From a virus: a DNA stretch of 49,148 nt. Positions 6,133-16,800 of this stretch are shown here, piece by piece. The notes beneath the pieces are model-generated. The model was not told the origin of the DNA. It ran no database searches and worked only from the letters and a program-made list of their open reading frames with translations. The position numbers and the translations under genes are program-made. The DNA lies in the IMG/VR virus record IMGVR_UViG_3300018877_000054, positions 1 through 49,148 of that record; one strand, given 5' to 3'. How positions within the stretch are numbered: position 1 is the stretch's first letter; every line of letters begins with the position of its first letter.

Positions 6133-7035
6133 TTACACACATCCTTTCGTCAGGCGCACAGTCTTAGACGTTCCATCCCACTCCACCTGCAGGTTGAGCG
6201 CTGCAGCGATCTCCTTCGACCAGGCGTATCCGGTGCCGTTGATGATCAGCAGACTGGCCAGCACTTTTCCGTTGAGTGTTACCGTCCTGCTGGCATCACA
6301 CCAGCCGACGACCTCACCCTTCCCTACCTCCTCCGCCACCGCGCGGACCGGGAGCAGAGACTTGCCGTCTCGCAGGATTCCACGGACGGACAGCAACTTC
6401 CCGTTCACTTCGATAGCGCAGGAGTTATCAACAGCAGCCTGCTTACTTCGCGAATTGTCTGTGGATTCGTGAAAATTCATCCCGTAGAACTGGGAAATTG
6501 CCTGTGCAATAGCCACTGCACACTTCTCGCGGTATTCTGGCGTTTTGAGCAAGGCGCACTCGTCCTTGTTGGTCATGAATCCCAACTCGCAGAGTACACC
6601 AGGTATGCCGTACCGAGCTGTCTCTCGGGTGATGTGGAGGTCCGCTTGCTTCACGCCACGGTTGCTCAGACCAGTTTCCTGTATCAACCGCTGCTGGATG
6701 AGTTCTGCAAGTTGCTTCGCCAGATCGTTCGTGAACGTTTCGATGCCGCGCGCCGGTCCCCACCCGTTCCCTGCCGCATTGGCGTGAATAGAGACGAGCA
6801 GGACATCGTACCCTCTCCGCTTCAGTTCCCGTGCCAGATTAGTACGCTGCTTCAGCGGCATGTCAGTGTCATCGGTTACCGTTAGACGGGCATTAATCCC
6901 GACCGCCTGTAGCTTCTTCTGAAGTCGGCTGGCGACATCGCGGTTGAACTCGTACTCCCGGAGTGATCCGTCCGGGGAGCGTTTCCCAGGTGTTTCCGCT
7001 CCGTGTCCAGGGTCGATCAATACGATAAGTTTCAT
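6133..7035 (-). CDS. Endolysin: N-acetylmuramoyl-L-alanine amidase with substrate-binding tail
   Basis: 300 residues. The N-terminal half is an Amidase_3 zinc amidase: IDPGHG (H at about residue 10), the GSLREYEFNRDVA segment (metal-binding E), ISIHANAA-type HANAA at about 83-87, and a late CELGF glutamate. It cuts the bond between muramic acid and the peptide in peptidoglycan to lyse the host. The C-terminal third carries two repeats (VNGKLLSVRGILRDGKSLLP and LNGKVLASLLIINGTGYAWS) like copper-amine-oxidase N-terminal-type wall-binding domains. It has no signal peptide, so it needs the holin encoded just upstream (stop and start 1 base apart). Confidence 0.9.
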   Translation of the reverse strand: MKLIVLIDPGHGAETPGKRSPDGSLREYEFNRDVASRLQKKLQAVGINARLTVTDDTDMPLKQRTNLARELKRRGYDVLLVSIHANAAGNGWGPARGIETFTNDLAKQLAELIQQRLIQETGLSNRGVKQADLHITRETARYGIPGVLCELGFMTNKDECALLKTPEYREKCAVAIAQAISQFYGMNFHESTDNSRSKQAAVDNSCAIEVNGKLLSVRGILRDGKSLLPVRAVAEEVGKGEVVGWCDASRTVTLNGKVLASLLIINGTGYAWSKEIAAALNLQVEWDGTSKTVRLTKGCV

Positions 7036-7500
7036 CTAACGTCCCTCCCTTTGCTTCATTGCTCGCTCTGCCTTTGCCTGAATCTCTGTCGCAACCATCC
7101 GGGCTACCGCTTTGGGGACCGGCCAACCCGCTCGATGAGCATTGGCCGTCAGGCTGTTCCAAGTGTGATAGATCAATCCGAATGTTACACCGTAGAAGAG
7201 AAAGCCGGGTGTACCCATTGCCCGATCGAGGAGGTTCCCAATGGCGGGGAGCCCCAAAAGAAAAATCGTGCGAGGGATTCGGCTGAGTCCATATTCGGAT
7301 GAGTATGTCTTGTCCTTCTTTTTGGCTGCGTGGATCCCGGTTATCCAATCGAATGCGATACATAACAGAAGTACAACCATGATGTCTTTTCTGCCTGTTC
7401 CATAGAAGTATTGGAGTGCAGGAGCCAGCGCCGCCCCTATTACAGCTGCTGCAGCGTTTGCCTTGGTTAAGATGTTTTCGAATTCCTGAAAGAAACGCAT
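7036..7500 (-). CDS. Phage holin, Cph1/TcdE-like (holin family 4)
   Basis: 154 residues. Hydrophobic segments around 15-36 (AAAAVIGAALAPALQYFYG), 40-57 (IMVVLLLCIAFDWITGIHAA, with the family's DWITG motif) and 76-110 form three or four membrane helices; the C-terminus is charged. The DWxTGxxAA motif and length fit the holin family that includes TcdE. It forms membrane lesions that release the amidase, whose gene follows directly. AGGGGGATGACGAC precedes the ATG. A bidirectional terminator separates it from the tail genes. Confidence 0.85.
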   Translation of the reverse strand: MRFFQEFENILTKANAAAAVIGAALAPALQYFYGTGRKDIMVVLLLCIAFDWITGIHAAKKKDKTYSSEYGLSRIPRTIFLLGLPAIGNLLDRAMGTPGFLFYGVTFGLIYHTWNSLTANAHRAGWPVPKAVARMVATEIQAKAERAMKQREGR

Positions 7501-7527
7501 GTCGTCATCCCCCTGCTTATGAAAATT

Positions 7528-7555
7528 AAAAAACCTCGCGAGGACGAGGTTTTTC
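7528..7555 (-). terminator. Terminator between tail genes and lysis genes
   Basis: AAACCTCG (7531-7538) pairs with CGAGGTTT (7545-7552), flanked by A and T runs on both sides, so it can work in both directions. It lies immediately after the small tail gene. Confidence 0.7.
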
Positions 7556-7556
7556 T

Positions 7557-7796
7557 TTAGATAATCTTGTCAATGATTACTCCGCTTCGACCAACCATCG
7601 CAACGAGAACACGATCATTCGCTGCCGGAGTGTAACGAGACAGGTACGGGTAAGTTTTAACCGTAGGCGTTGTCTGACCGTCAAAGATAAGCGTCGGGCG
7701 ACCACTGGAATAACCGGGTGGAATTGTCGCTAATCGGAACGCCGGGGATCCGGATCTTTTCTTGGTGATGATCTCCAAAAAATCAGATGGATTCAT
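7557..7796 (-). CDS. Small tail/baseplate-associated protein
   Basis: 79 residues starting MNPSDFLEIITKKR. The ATG at 7796 overlaps the stop of the upstream baseplate gene (ATGA), so translation is coupled. The mostly beta, glycine- and proline-rich sequence (PPGYSSGRPTLIFDGQ, RVLVAMVGRSGVIIDKI) resembles short beta-barrel accessory proteins encoded after tail hub genes. No catalytic motif. Function inferred from location only. Confidence 0.6.
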   Translation of the reverse strand: MNPSDFLEIITKKRSGSPAFRLATIPPGYSSGRPTLIFDGQTTPTVKTYPYLSRYTPAANDRVLVAMVGRSGVIIDKII

Positions 7797-10603
7797 ACTG
7801 ATACCACCCTCCTGATCCGGTGTTTCATCTTCGCTCCGGCCTTCAACTCGTAGTCCCACTGCACCTCGCTGTACTTATGGGCAACGCCCAATGTGGAGTA
7901 TTCCAACGTGTACACGTCTGCGTGCGAGTGGAATGGCATAATCGCCGTAAAAAAATCCACCTGTTCGTACACTTGCGAGGCTTCAAACGCGAACCGTTGC
8001 GCCAGCGCATCCAGAGTGGCCTGATCGGCAGCATCCAGACCTTCCCGATGGTCTACAATCGTGCGTCCTCGGCTCACCGTACTGGTCGGGCTGTTCGGAT
8101 TACTGTTTGTGTAGATGCTAACCAATGGTGGACGATCCGGTTCGCTGACGACCAGTACCCACTTGTTCGGAACCCCGAATAGGTCGAGACTGTACTCCAT
8201 CTCAGGGAAAAGAACGGATTCTTCGTCGTCGCGGTAGGTATACTCACTTGCGCGGTTTACCGGAGACACGTATGGCTGCGCGACCGCATTCCCGTTCTCA
8301 TCCATGTGCAACCCCATGTAGTTGATTGCCTCCAGCAGCTCGTTGATAATTTTCAGCTTTGGTGTACCTGGCGGCCAGTCGCGGGTGGCGGGTATGGTTT
8401 TATTTGTGGCCGTGAGATTTTGACCGGTGAGCCCCGCGCTATCCAGCAGGTTTTTAACGGCAACGATGTAATTGGTTCCTTGGTTGACCGCATATACCTG
8501 TTCAATCTTATCGTCGAGGAGAATCTGCAGCAGATCATACGCCTCGACTTCTCGGGTGATCACCCCGGTAGGGCTTACCTTTTGCGGTGGCGTTGAGAGC
8601 AAAAATACACCCTGTGGCCACTCTACATAACCCGATTTCTTATATGTTTGTGCGTTCAAGTTTCCATCAAGGTCCAATTTGTATGTCGTATGCTGGTCAA
8701 CCTTCGCCCTTCCCTTGGCTGAAGCGAGGATTTCCACATCAGAACGAGCAACGGAAGATATGCGAACATCATCGATGAAGGTGTTTGCTTGATTCTGACC
8801 GTTTACCCAGCTGCCGATATACAACGTCGGATGGAAAGAGGAAGGCAGCCTATCAGATGGTGATGGCTGCCTGACAACTGCTCCGTCCAAATACAGCTTC
8901 AACCCGACCCCGGCTTTCCATCTGAACGCAAAGTGGTGCCACCCCGTTTCGATGGCGGGATAATCGATCGTTGTTGTTGCGCCGGTGGCGTCACTGGTGA
9001 AGACGCTCCAGGTTGCGCTCCTATCTTTCTTTCGGAGCGAAAGTTGATTTTGTTCCGCGTAGGTCGGATTTGAAACGACGTCAGCCGTAGCGAACGGGAT
9101 CATCCAACCCGTGTTGGCACCATGAACTGCAGAATCGACGTAAAGCCACATTTCCACAGTGCCCTCGGCCGGGAATAGCACTTCCGTTGTCGGTACGGTT
9201 AAAACCTCAGCGGAACGGGTTCCGTCGATATAAGACGTTGCATGCTGCTTGGGCTCCAATTGAGGTTGCGCTGCAAAGTACACAGTGCCGGTATTCCCGT
9301 AGGAGAACCATATTCCAATGCCAGCTCCGGAATCGTTCTGTCCAGGTGTTAATTGAAAGTCAACGCGAACCCACTTATCGGGGTACAACGTGACAGATTT
9401 ATTTTGGGTAGCAAGATTGGCCCCGCTACTCCCGCGCAAATAGCCCATGAGCGTGACGGTTTTCTGTCTATCCGCTTTCAGGTAAACAGAAAGTGTATAG
9501 GTGGTGTTTGCCGAAAAACTGTAGGCAGAGTAGTCGTAAAGATATGGGCTATCTTGCGCCGTCCCTTGGAACACTTTCCCCATGATCGGGTCATCGATTT
9601 GCGCCGCTGCTGACCAGTAATTCGTGTTGAGGAAATGATTCCACTTCGTCCAGTCCTTATCCGCTCCGTCGCCTTGGCTGTTGATCAAATTGGTGGTTCC
9701 TTCTTCGATCAAGATCGCCTGTTGGATTTTCCCAGGGCCGAACCTGGGCAGGTCTGCAGCCACTTCATAACCGTAGCGATCACGAGCGCTGCTCGAACGT
9801 GAGAAGTCCGGCGGCACAGCCGAAATCACCGACGGCGGCATCTCAAGTCGGACATATGGTTTGATCCGGTCTTTCAAAAAATCGATCTCCTCAGATAAAA
9901 AACGTCCGCCGATCCGGACGCTTTGAAGAGTTCCGCCTGCGCCATAAATACTGCAGTCCACCCACAGTGGGAATGTGGGACGGTTTAGACTGGTGTACAC
10001 CAGATCTCCATTCTTCCAGTAGTTCACAACGCCGTTGTCGATCGATATTTTGAGAACATCACCGGTTGAATAGGCACCAACTGTACTGACGTAGGCCCCG
10101 AACTCATACACTTTTAATTCGCCGGTCATCTGCAGGTAAAAAGCAAAGTCCAGGTCATCCCAGTGCGCGCTGCTGTTGTTGCTGTTGAATCCGATCATAC
10201 GGGATGTATTGGTTTCGCCGACCACTGTTTCCACATACGCATCCATACCGGCTTCAATTTTCTGTGCAGACAGTGCCCCTGCATCGCCCCAGTTGTTGGT
10301 CGCCAGCGTTTTTTGGATGGTACCCGGGAAAACAGAGCTCCCCTGGACGTTCTTCCACAATACCTCTTCAACCGCGTTCTTTCGCTCAATGAATCCGGTG
10401 TTTGCCATCGTGAACCGTGCCGTCCGCTTTATATCGGCAAGCGCATTGTAGGAAATAGAACCGTTCAGAACATTGGTGAGATCCCGTTTTTTGCTGTTGC
10501 GTTCATCAAGCAATTCGTAACGAAACGACAGCTTGCGAAGGGGCGCATGCAGCGCCGCCTTCACTTGCTCCACTGAGTATCCATTCATCGCAAGGGATTG
10601 CAC
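7793..10603 (-). CDS. Baseplate hub / receptor-binding tail protein with LamG insert
   Basis: 936 residues, GTG start 10603 with a GGGGG site 8 bases upstream. The first about 240 and last about 290 residues look like one tail-hub structure. Between them lie carbohydrate-binding-type modules: a jelly-roll-like region at about 310-460 (FSANTTYTLSVYLKADRQKT, then QPQLEPKQHATSYIDGTRSAE) and a LamG/concanavalin domain at about 465-640 (VEMWLYVDSAVHG, WHHFAFRWK, LKLYLDGAVV, FIDDVRIS). It is likely to recognise cell-surface sugars at the tail tip. Its stop overlaps the next gene, and 3 bases separate it from the larger tail protein upstream. Confidence 0.75.
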   Translation of the reverse strand: MQSLAMNGYSVEQVKAALHAPLRKLSFRYELLDERNSKKRDLTNVLNGSISYNALADIKRTARFTMANTGFIERKNAVEEVLWKNVQGSSVFPGTIQKTLATNNWGDAGALSAQKIEAGMDAYVETVVGETNTSRMIGFNSNNSSAHWDDLDFAFYLQMTGELKVYEFGAYVSTVGAYSTGDVLKISIDNGVVNYWKNGDLVYTSLNRPTFPLWVDCSIYGAGGTLQSVRIGGRFLSEEIDFLKDRIKPYVRLEMPPSVISAVPPDFSRSSSARDRYGYEVAADLPRFGPGKIQQAILIEEGTTNLINSQGDGADKDWTKWNHFLNTNYWSAAAQIDDPIMGKVFQGTAQDSPYLYDYSAYSFSANTTYTLSVYLKADRQKTVTLMGYLRGSSGANLATQNKSVTLYPDKWVRVDFQLTPGQNDSGAGIGIWFSYGNTGTVYFAAQPQLEPKQHATSYIDGTRSAEVLTVPTTEVLFPAEGTVEMWLYVDSAVHGANTGWMIPFATADVVSNPTYAEQNQLSLRKKDRSATWSVFTSDATGATTTIDYPAIETGWHHFAFRWKAGVGLKLYLDGAVVRQPSPSDRLPSSFHPTLYIGSWVNGQNQANTFIDDVRISSVARSDVEILASAKGRAKVDQHTTYKLDLDGNLNAQTYKKSGYVEWPQGVFLLSTPPQKVSPTGVITREVEAYDLLQILLDDKIEQVYAVNQGTNYIVAVKNLLDSAGLTGQNLTATNKTIPATRDWPPGTPKLKIINELLEAINYMGLHMDENGNAVAQPYVSPVNRASEYTYRDDEESVLFPEMEYSLDLFGVPNKWVLVVSEPDRPPLVSIYTNSNPNSPTSTVSRGRTIVDHREGLDAADQATLDALAQRFAFEASQVYEQVDFFTAIMPFHSHADVYTLEYSTLGVAHKYSEVQWDYELKAGAKMKHRIRRVVSV

Positions 10604-10606
10604 TGC

Positions 10607-13600
10607 TTACACCCCCTCGGAAAAATCAACCTGATTTACGCGAATGCGTGCCGAATAACCAATACGTTGGTCATCCGTTGGAAGTTCGTCGATGATCCCG
10701 TAGACTTTCCGGCCACGGCCGTCACGGTAACATACGATGCTTTTTCGCCTGATCAGCTTCAAGAGTCTTTGGTACAACCCGTCATCCACGATCCGAAGTG
10801 TCGTCTCGACATTTTCCACATCCGTTTCATCCACGTCGGCTACGGGCTTTGTTCTGCCGGCGAACTGCATGAGGGTAACATTGGTCTCCCATTTAACCGC
10901 GCGGCCACCAGTCTCAAACTTGAAATTGGCACAGGTTCTGGCAGGATCATTCACATCATGGATCCAAACGCCGACCAATGAGCACTCAGATGTAGCAGGT
11001 AAACTGTCAACAACTGACGCATTATCACCAGTTGCGCGCATGTAGTATTCGTACCGCGTGCCGCTGGCCACGCTGTAATCATCGACGTAGTGATTCGGCA
11101 GCACTGATCTGGCAATGCAAATGTCGTCGTTCTGGCCAAATGTGCGACGATACAGGTCTTGTGTAACCAGTGACGGTTCAGATCCAACGGGCGCAGGATT
11201 CTCTACAGCAACCCGCAACGCACCGGGTATCGCGTTGGGGTAAATCGTCAAGATGGGGCGTGGCGGCGTTGTGTAATTCACATTCACGGTAATGCTTGCC
11301 CAACTACTCCACAACCCATCAGCATTTTTAATCCGAACTTCCAATCTATAGCTCTTCCCGTTTGTTAGATCAACGCCGATGGTGGCGGCTTTTACGGGAC
11401 TGTTTACTTCTCCGCTGTCCCACACGGTCTGCCCACTGAAGGCGTCGACAGCCCTTGCCTGATACTTTGTTTGCTCAAGACTTGTCCATTGAATGGCAGG
11501 GCGCGACGAAGAGATGTTGGCTCCGTTAACAGGACTGGATATTACCGGCTGGGTTGGCTTGTTTCCCGCAAAGAAAGCGACCTGTGCGGAATACGGGCTG
11601 GCAACCCCGTCCTGGTCGTAAGTGCGGACTTGCCATTCGATTGAGCCGTATGGGAATGTATTCGCCGGTGCGTCCCAGTAGTTGTTGCTACCTGGGATGG
11701 TGACGCTGTTCCAAGACCCAGCACCTTGTTGCCTCCACTGCAGATCCGCCTTGCTTTGAGGATCCGTCCCGTTTGGATCATTATGCTGCCAAGACAAACG
11801 CTGGACCTGCGCTCTGTCGACGGGACTGCCGTTGGGCGACAGGTTGGTTGGCGCGGTAGGAGCAAGGTTGTGATCGATGGTAAATACCGCGTTCGATTCG
11901 TCCCAGGCACTATATGATGCGCCGTCATAGGCACGAATGCGAATCTTTGCCGTTGCTGTTTCGGGTTCGTTGATAAAGTTATAAGCGTAGGAGGTTGCCC
12001 CGGGACCCGTTAAAGAGACAATGTCCTTCCACGTCGACCCTCCATTTGTGGAAAGCTGTATCTGATACCTGATGTCAAAGGTGTTGTTTACCGCATGCTG
12101 TACGGCTACGTTGAGGTCCTTCGTTGTGTCGGCAACGCCGTTGGCGTAGAAATTTCCTCCGCTGTAGGCATTTGACGTGGATCCATATAGATTGCCGGCC
12201 CCCGCTGATACATTGACCTGAATCGCGAATTGTGTTCCTGGCGCAAATGAAACCTGCTTGTTCAGGTTAAATACATAGTAGGATCCATCATGCGTGGCTG
12301 CTCCCGAATCATAGACGATTCCACCCGCTGTGTTGCCGGACACACTTCGAATCTCTATGGACATTCCGGTTATGCCGGATGCACCACGGACTTTCACTTG
12401 GCGGATGGGGTCCGCAGAGCCAGACGTGACAATTTGTCCATAAGCGTTGCCGGCAGCCGCCGCGATCACCGTAGACGTTTGTGTTGTGGTTTGCAAGAAA
12501 TAAGTATCGTCCGGCGAATCGCTGCCCGCAGTCCATCTAATGGCGTGTACAGCATTGAACACCTCGCCCCCGTTCGGGCTGATGACAGTAGGCGCGGTAG
12601 GGATTGTATTGTATTGCACGATCAAGGCAGGTCTACGACTTGTTGTGGCGTGCTGTGTGGAACAAACTGCAAAATCATTGCTCGCACCCGTCATCATTAT
12701 GCCGTTATTTGACTTGCTGCCATTGTGCCAGCCGAGAAAAAGACTGGTGATATTGATCAAAGACTCCGCGTTGGGAGTGAATCCAGAAAAGGCAACGTAA
12801 GGTCCCTGCGGATCACTGTAGTTCGTTAATGAGGTTTTGGTGCCCTCCCAAAAATCAACCGATCCATATGAACTCAACGCCCAAAGCGAAAGCTCTGCTT
12901 TTTGGACTGTAGCGCCTGCAGGTATGCTCCATCCTGAAAAACGGATGTACCCCTTTACTGGTCGGTAAACTCCATCACCTGAACCGGAAATATCCTCCAT
13001 GCCAATTCGGATGCTTGTGCCTGTACTGTCAACGCTCGTTGGACTGTAATCATTGACACAAGCGTCATACACGTAGCTGGAGCCGTCCCATTCAACGGTA
13101 GGGTCAATTTCAATGGGATAGGTTAATCCCGTGATGTCCGCTGACAAGTCGATATACACCCGTCCCCCAGCCCGACGTACCGTTTGGGAGACGTCTCGCT
13201 TTACGCCGTTCGCGTCTTGGAGCCAGGCGTTTTGTAAAAACATTTCGCCTGATCTGAGGTCATCTGCAAGTGGTCCCTTGACCTCAAACGAGAACTGTAC
13301 CGGTGCCCGATCGGTTTTGAGGATAATGGTCTCCTTGACTCCGAGGTCAGTCACTTTCAGGGTAACATCAGTGTCGTTCCAGGCATCTTGGTACTCCACG
13401 ATGCTGCGATCATTTTCATTCAGCCTCCCGATGGAGACAGATGCCCCCACCGGGATAAATTGCAGCTTATTTTCGCCCTTCCCAATGCTATACCCCTTCT
13501 TGAAATTGCGTGGGATCATCACTGCAAAGGGTAGACGTAAAGCATGAAAATCAAATGTATTCCGGTCAAGTACTCGCTTTTCTTTCGCGCCGCGCGCAAT

Positions 13601-13840
13601 TTGCCTTCTTGCTTTAAACACGTCCCATTGATGTTTGCATACAGGACCGTCATACATGTCAAAATCCGCTTCATCAAACAGATCGGTATCTATGTTGTGC
13701 CACTGCCCGTTATCGTCCTGGTAATGAACCGGCGCCCCACTCAACCGCATTTGAAACGAACCGTCGGACATCAGGAAGTGCTTTTCATATTTGGTGCGTT
13801 TATCGACCCTTTCCCCTATGACAAAGGCGTTTGTTGGCAA
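10607..13840 (-). CDS. Large tail-tip protein with DNRLRE and fibronectin-III-like repeats
   Basis: 1077 residues, TTG start at 13840 with AGGAGG 8 bases upstream. The N-terminal about 250 residues (FQMRLSGAPVHYQDDNGQWH onward) look like the leading part of WapA/RHS-type surface proteins. About 250-410 is a DNRLRE-like module (SYVYDACVNDYSPTS, then GYIRFSGWSIPAGATVQKAE). Three or more FN3-like repeats follow (each opening like PTAPTNLSPNGSPVDRAQ). The last about 130 residues (FKFETGGRAVKWETNVT onward) resemble a distal-tail domain. Gene order just after the tape measure suits a Dit/Tal-like tail-tip protein fused to adhesive modules. Family assignment beyond that is inference. Confidence 0.7.
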   Translation of the reverse strand: MPTNAFVIGERVDKRTKYEKHFLMSDGSFQMRLSGAPVHYQDDNGQWHNIDTDLFDEADFDMYDGPVCKHQWDVFKARRQIARGAKEKRVLDRNTFDFHALRLPFAVMIPRNFKKGYSIGKGENKLQFIPVGASVSIGRLNENDRSIVEYQDAWNDTDVTLKVTDLGVKETIILKTDRAPVQFSFEVKGPLADDLRSGEMFLQNAWLQDANGVKRDVSQTVRRAGGRVYIDLSADITGLTYPIEIDPTVEWDGSSYVYDACVNDYSPTSVDSTGTSIRIGMEDISGSGDGVYRPVKGYIRFSGWSIPAGATVQKAELSLWALSSYGSVDFWEGTKTSLTNYSDPQGPYVAFSGFTPNAESLINITSLFLGWHNGSKSNNGIMMTGASNDFAVCSTQHATTSRRPALIVQYNTIPTAPTVISPNGGEVFNAVHAIRWTAGSDSPDDTYFLQTTTQTSTVIAAAAGNAYGQIVTSGSADPIRQVKVRGASGITGMSIEIRSVSGNTAGGIVYDSGAATHDGSYYVFNLNKQVSFAPGTQFAIQVNVSAGAGNLYGSTSNAYSGGNFYANGVADTTKDLNVAVQHAVNNTFDIRYQIQLSTNGGSTWKDIVSLTGPGATSYAYNFINEPETATAKIRIRAYDGASYSAWDESNAVFTIDHNLAPTAPTNLSPNGSPVDRAQVQRLSWQHNDPNGTDPQSKADLQWRQQGAGSWNSVTIPGSNNYWDAPANTFPYGSIEWQVRTYDQDGVASPYSAQVAFFAGNKPTQPVISSPVNGANISSSRPAIQWTSLEQTKYQARAVDAFSGQTVWDSGEVNSPVKAATIGVDLTNGKSYRLEVRIKNADGLWSSWASITVNVNYTTPPRPILTIYPNAIPGALRVAVENPAPVGSEPSLVTQDLYRRTFGQNDDICIARSVLPNHYVDDYSVASGTRYEYYMRATGDNASVVDSLPATSECSLVGVWIHDVNDPARTCANFKFETGGRAVKWETNVTLMQFAGRTKPVADVDETDVENVETTLRIVDDGLYQRLLKLIRRKSIVCYRDGRGRKVYGIIDELPTDDQRIGYSARIRVNQVDFSEGV

Positions 13841-13862
13841 AGAAATTCACCTCCTGCAGGCA

Positions 13863-16800
13863 TTACCCGCCCGATCTCGCAACTTGTGGAAGCAGTTTGA
13901 AAAAGTCGGCAGCGCGTTGCAATTCCATCAAATCTTTTACCGAAATCACAACGGCTCCCTCCGCGAATTGATACTGATTCACCACACTCGGTGGCGAACT
14001 CAGGTCTGATTTCCGGCTCGCGGTCGTCGCCCCATATGATGCTGCGCTGCTTCCGGGGACCGGTGCGAGTGCCATTTGGGTAGAGGCAGCGCGCAGGCGA
14101 TCGATCCCGCTTTCAATACCCAGGATGAAGCCTTCGATGGTAAATACCCCGATTTCCTTGAACACACGTGATGGAGAGTTGATTTGCAGGCTGGCCTTAG
14201 CCTGGGATACGGCCCCTTGAACGATTGATTTGGTTCGTTGCGCGAGTTTGGTTGCCATGGATTCCATACCGTCGATCAAACCTTGGATGATGTTTTTCCC
14301 CATGTCCTTGGCATCCTTTCGCATCTCTTCCCACCGATCGTTCATTTGCTTTCTCAGATCAGCCAACGTGGCCAGAATGCGGGTAATTGCGTCGGCAAAG
14401 ACTGTGACGATGTGATCCCACATTTCGCTTGTGGACTGACGGGAGGATTGAGAGATGTTCAGAATGGATTGTTTCACCGAGTTTTCCAATTCGGTGAATA
14501 CCCGCTTTAACGATTTGGCGCCTTTCTTGTCTCCATCGGATGAGTTTTCCGTTCCAAACGAGATCGATTTATCAACCAGGATGGTCATGGTGTCAATCGT
14601 TTGCGTTAACTCGTTGAAACGACTCTTCATCCCTTCCGAGAATCCCACCATAAAATCACGGCCATGGGCCATGGATTTGCCGGTAAGCTCCCGATATTTG
14701 TCTTCGATTTTCTTCAGTTCGGTTTCAGTATTCTGGCGGATCTCGGCGTTTTTCTTGGCCCATTCCTGCCGATACAGTTCTAACTGCTGTGCAGCAGCTA
14801 TCCGAACCTCTGAAATCTTTTGTTCCATTTCAAGCCGCTGTTGTTGGAGCTGCTGCTGTGCTTCCTGTTTCGCTGCTTGGCTTTTTTGCCGCCATAACTC
14901 CACGTACTCGGCTAGCTCCGCGTCGGAAAGAGAATTCAGGGCAGCAATTTCGGCCCCCGCACGTGGCCCCATGTCGCGCAATTCCTGCAGCAAGGCTTGG
15001 TCGATTCCCTTGTTTGCCAGGGATTGCATGTTCTTTTGCCACTCTTCAAACGCCGTAACCTGGCTCTTGAGATTATCCAGCAGCTGTGTGCCCGATACGT
15101 TTTTCTTGGTCACCGCGTCAAACAGGCCAACGAAATCGCGGAGAGATTTTGCCCGGTTTTCTACTTCCTGCTGATACCGTTCGGTCAGCTGCCGCTCATC
15201 TTCAGCAAGTTTCCGGTTGGTCTCTTCAACCTTCTTTCGGTATTCCTCCTGCGCCCGAGCCAATTCCTCTGTGTATTTTCGAGCCACGTTTGCTGCTTCT
15301 TCTTTTAAGGCGCGGATTTCCTTTGCTTGATTTTTCAACTCGGTGTTGGTGTTTCGGATTTCCTTTTGCAGATTGGCTTGCTCCGTCTTGGCCTTCATCC
15401 ATTCCATGTACGCGCGGTGGGTCTCTTCCGCGTCCTTTCCTTTCGCGGCAAGCATCGCGCGATACTCGCGCTCCAACGCTTTGACCAGTTGGGTTTGTTC
15501 TGATAACGTGGCGTTGAGCCCCTGCAGTTTCACACGCAATTCTTCTGACCGAGTTGCTTCGACGCTTAAATTTGCGATCGCCAGTTCATTTTGGGCATTT
15601 AACTTCTCCAGTTCGGCCCGGACCTTCATGGTCTCGTACCCTTTGGCGGCCAAAGCAAGTTCAACGTCACTGATTTTTTTGGCCAGGTCATTCAGCGTAT
15701 TTGCTTCGGACGCGTATGCCTTTGCTGCCTCCAGGACTTCTTTTGTGGTCTTTTTCTTGTTGTTCACCATCTCCTGGTACCCTTTTGCAACGCGCTCCAC
15801 AACCGCTTTCTGCTTGTCGTATTCCAATCGGAGATAGAATAACTCGTTATTGAGCTTTTTCGCTTCCGGAGCTGCCTGCCCAAGCCGAGCCATGGAAATC
15901 TCAAACTGAGCGCGCACCAATTCCACCGCTGCCTTTAAGCCGTCCGATGTTTTTTGCCACTCCTCGCGGGTATCCTTGGCACCCTTTTTGGAAGTGTCGC
16001 TCGCAGCTTTCACCTGCTTGCCCAAGTCCGCGAATGAATGCGTTGTTTTCGTAACCTCTTGTCTGGTTTGGTTCGTTTGTTCCCGCAACGAACGCATCTC
16101 ATCTTGAATGGACATTTCTTTCACAGGTGTCTTCCATGAGCTGAATTCTTTTTTCAGGTTGCTTCCCGCGGTGATCAGCTTATCGAAGGACTCGACGGTT
16201 TCCCCAGCAAACTTCTTCATGGACTGTTCGGACGCGTTCATGCTGGATTCGATCGCTCTTTGCACGTTATTGAATCCTGCAGAAAATCCGGGGGCAATTT
16301 GACCGATGAGATCGACAACAGGTCTTACGAAGTTCAAGATTCGATTAATGATTGCCAATACACCGGTTCGAAGAGCGTAAAATTCGGTCAGAACCCCATT
16401 TACCAGTACAGAAAAATAGGATTTGACGACCTGCACAACCGCTCGGGTCTTCTCTTGGATTCCTCCCCAGTTCTCCTTCCAGGCGTTATACAGCGTAAAA
16501 CTGGCTGTGACGAGGACGCCAATCGCGGTAACGATCATTCCGATAGGGTTTGCTCGTAAGGCCGCGTTCAGGCCGTGTTGCGCCAGCGTAGCTGCAAAAG
16601 CACTGTCCCTGTACACTTTCCATAAGAACGACACCGTACCGATGATCTTCATGGAAGCCATTGAGGCGGTGACACCATAGAGTATCGGACCGATGACAGA
16701 CCAGTTGTCCTTGATGGCTTTCGCGATGGATACAAACGCGCTGCCCACTGTTTTGAGCGTGTTCCAGACGCTGACCAACGCCTTTCCGGTCTCTTTACTC

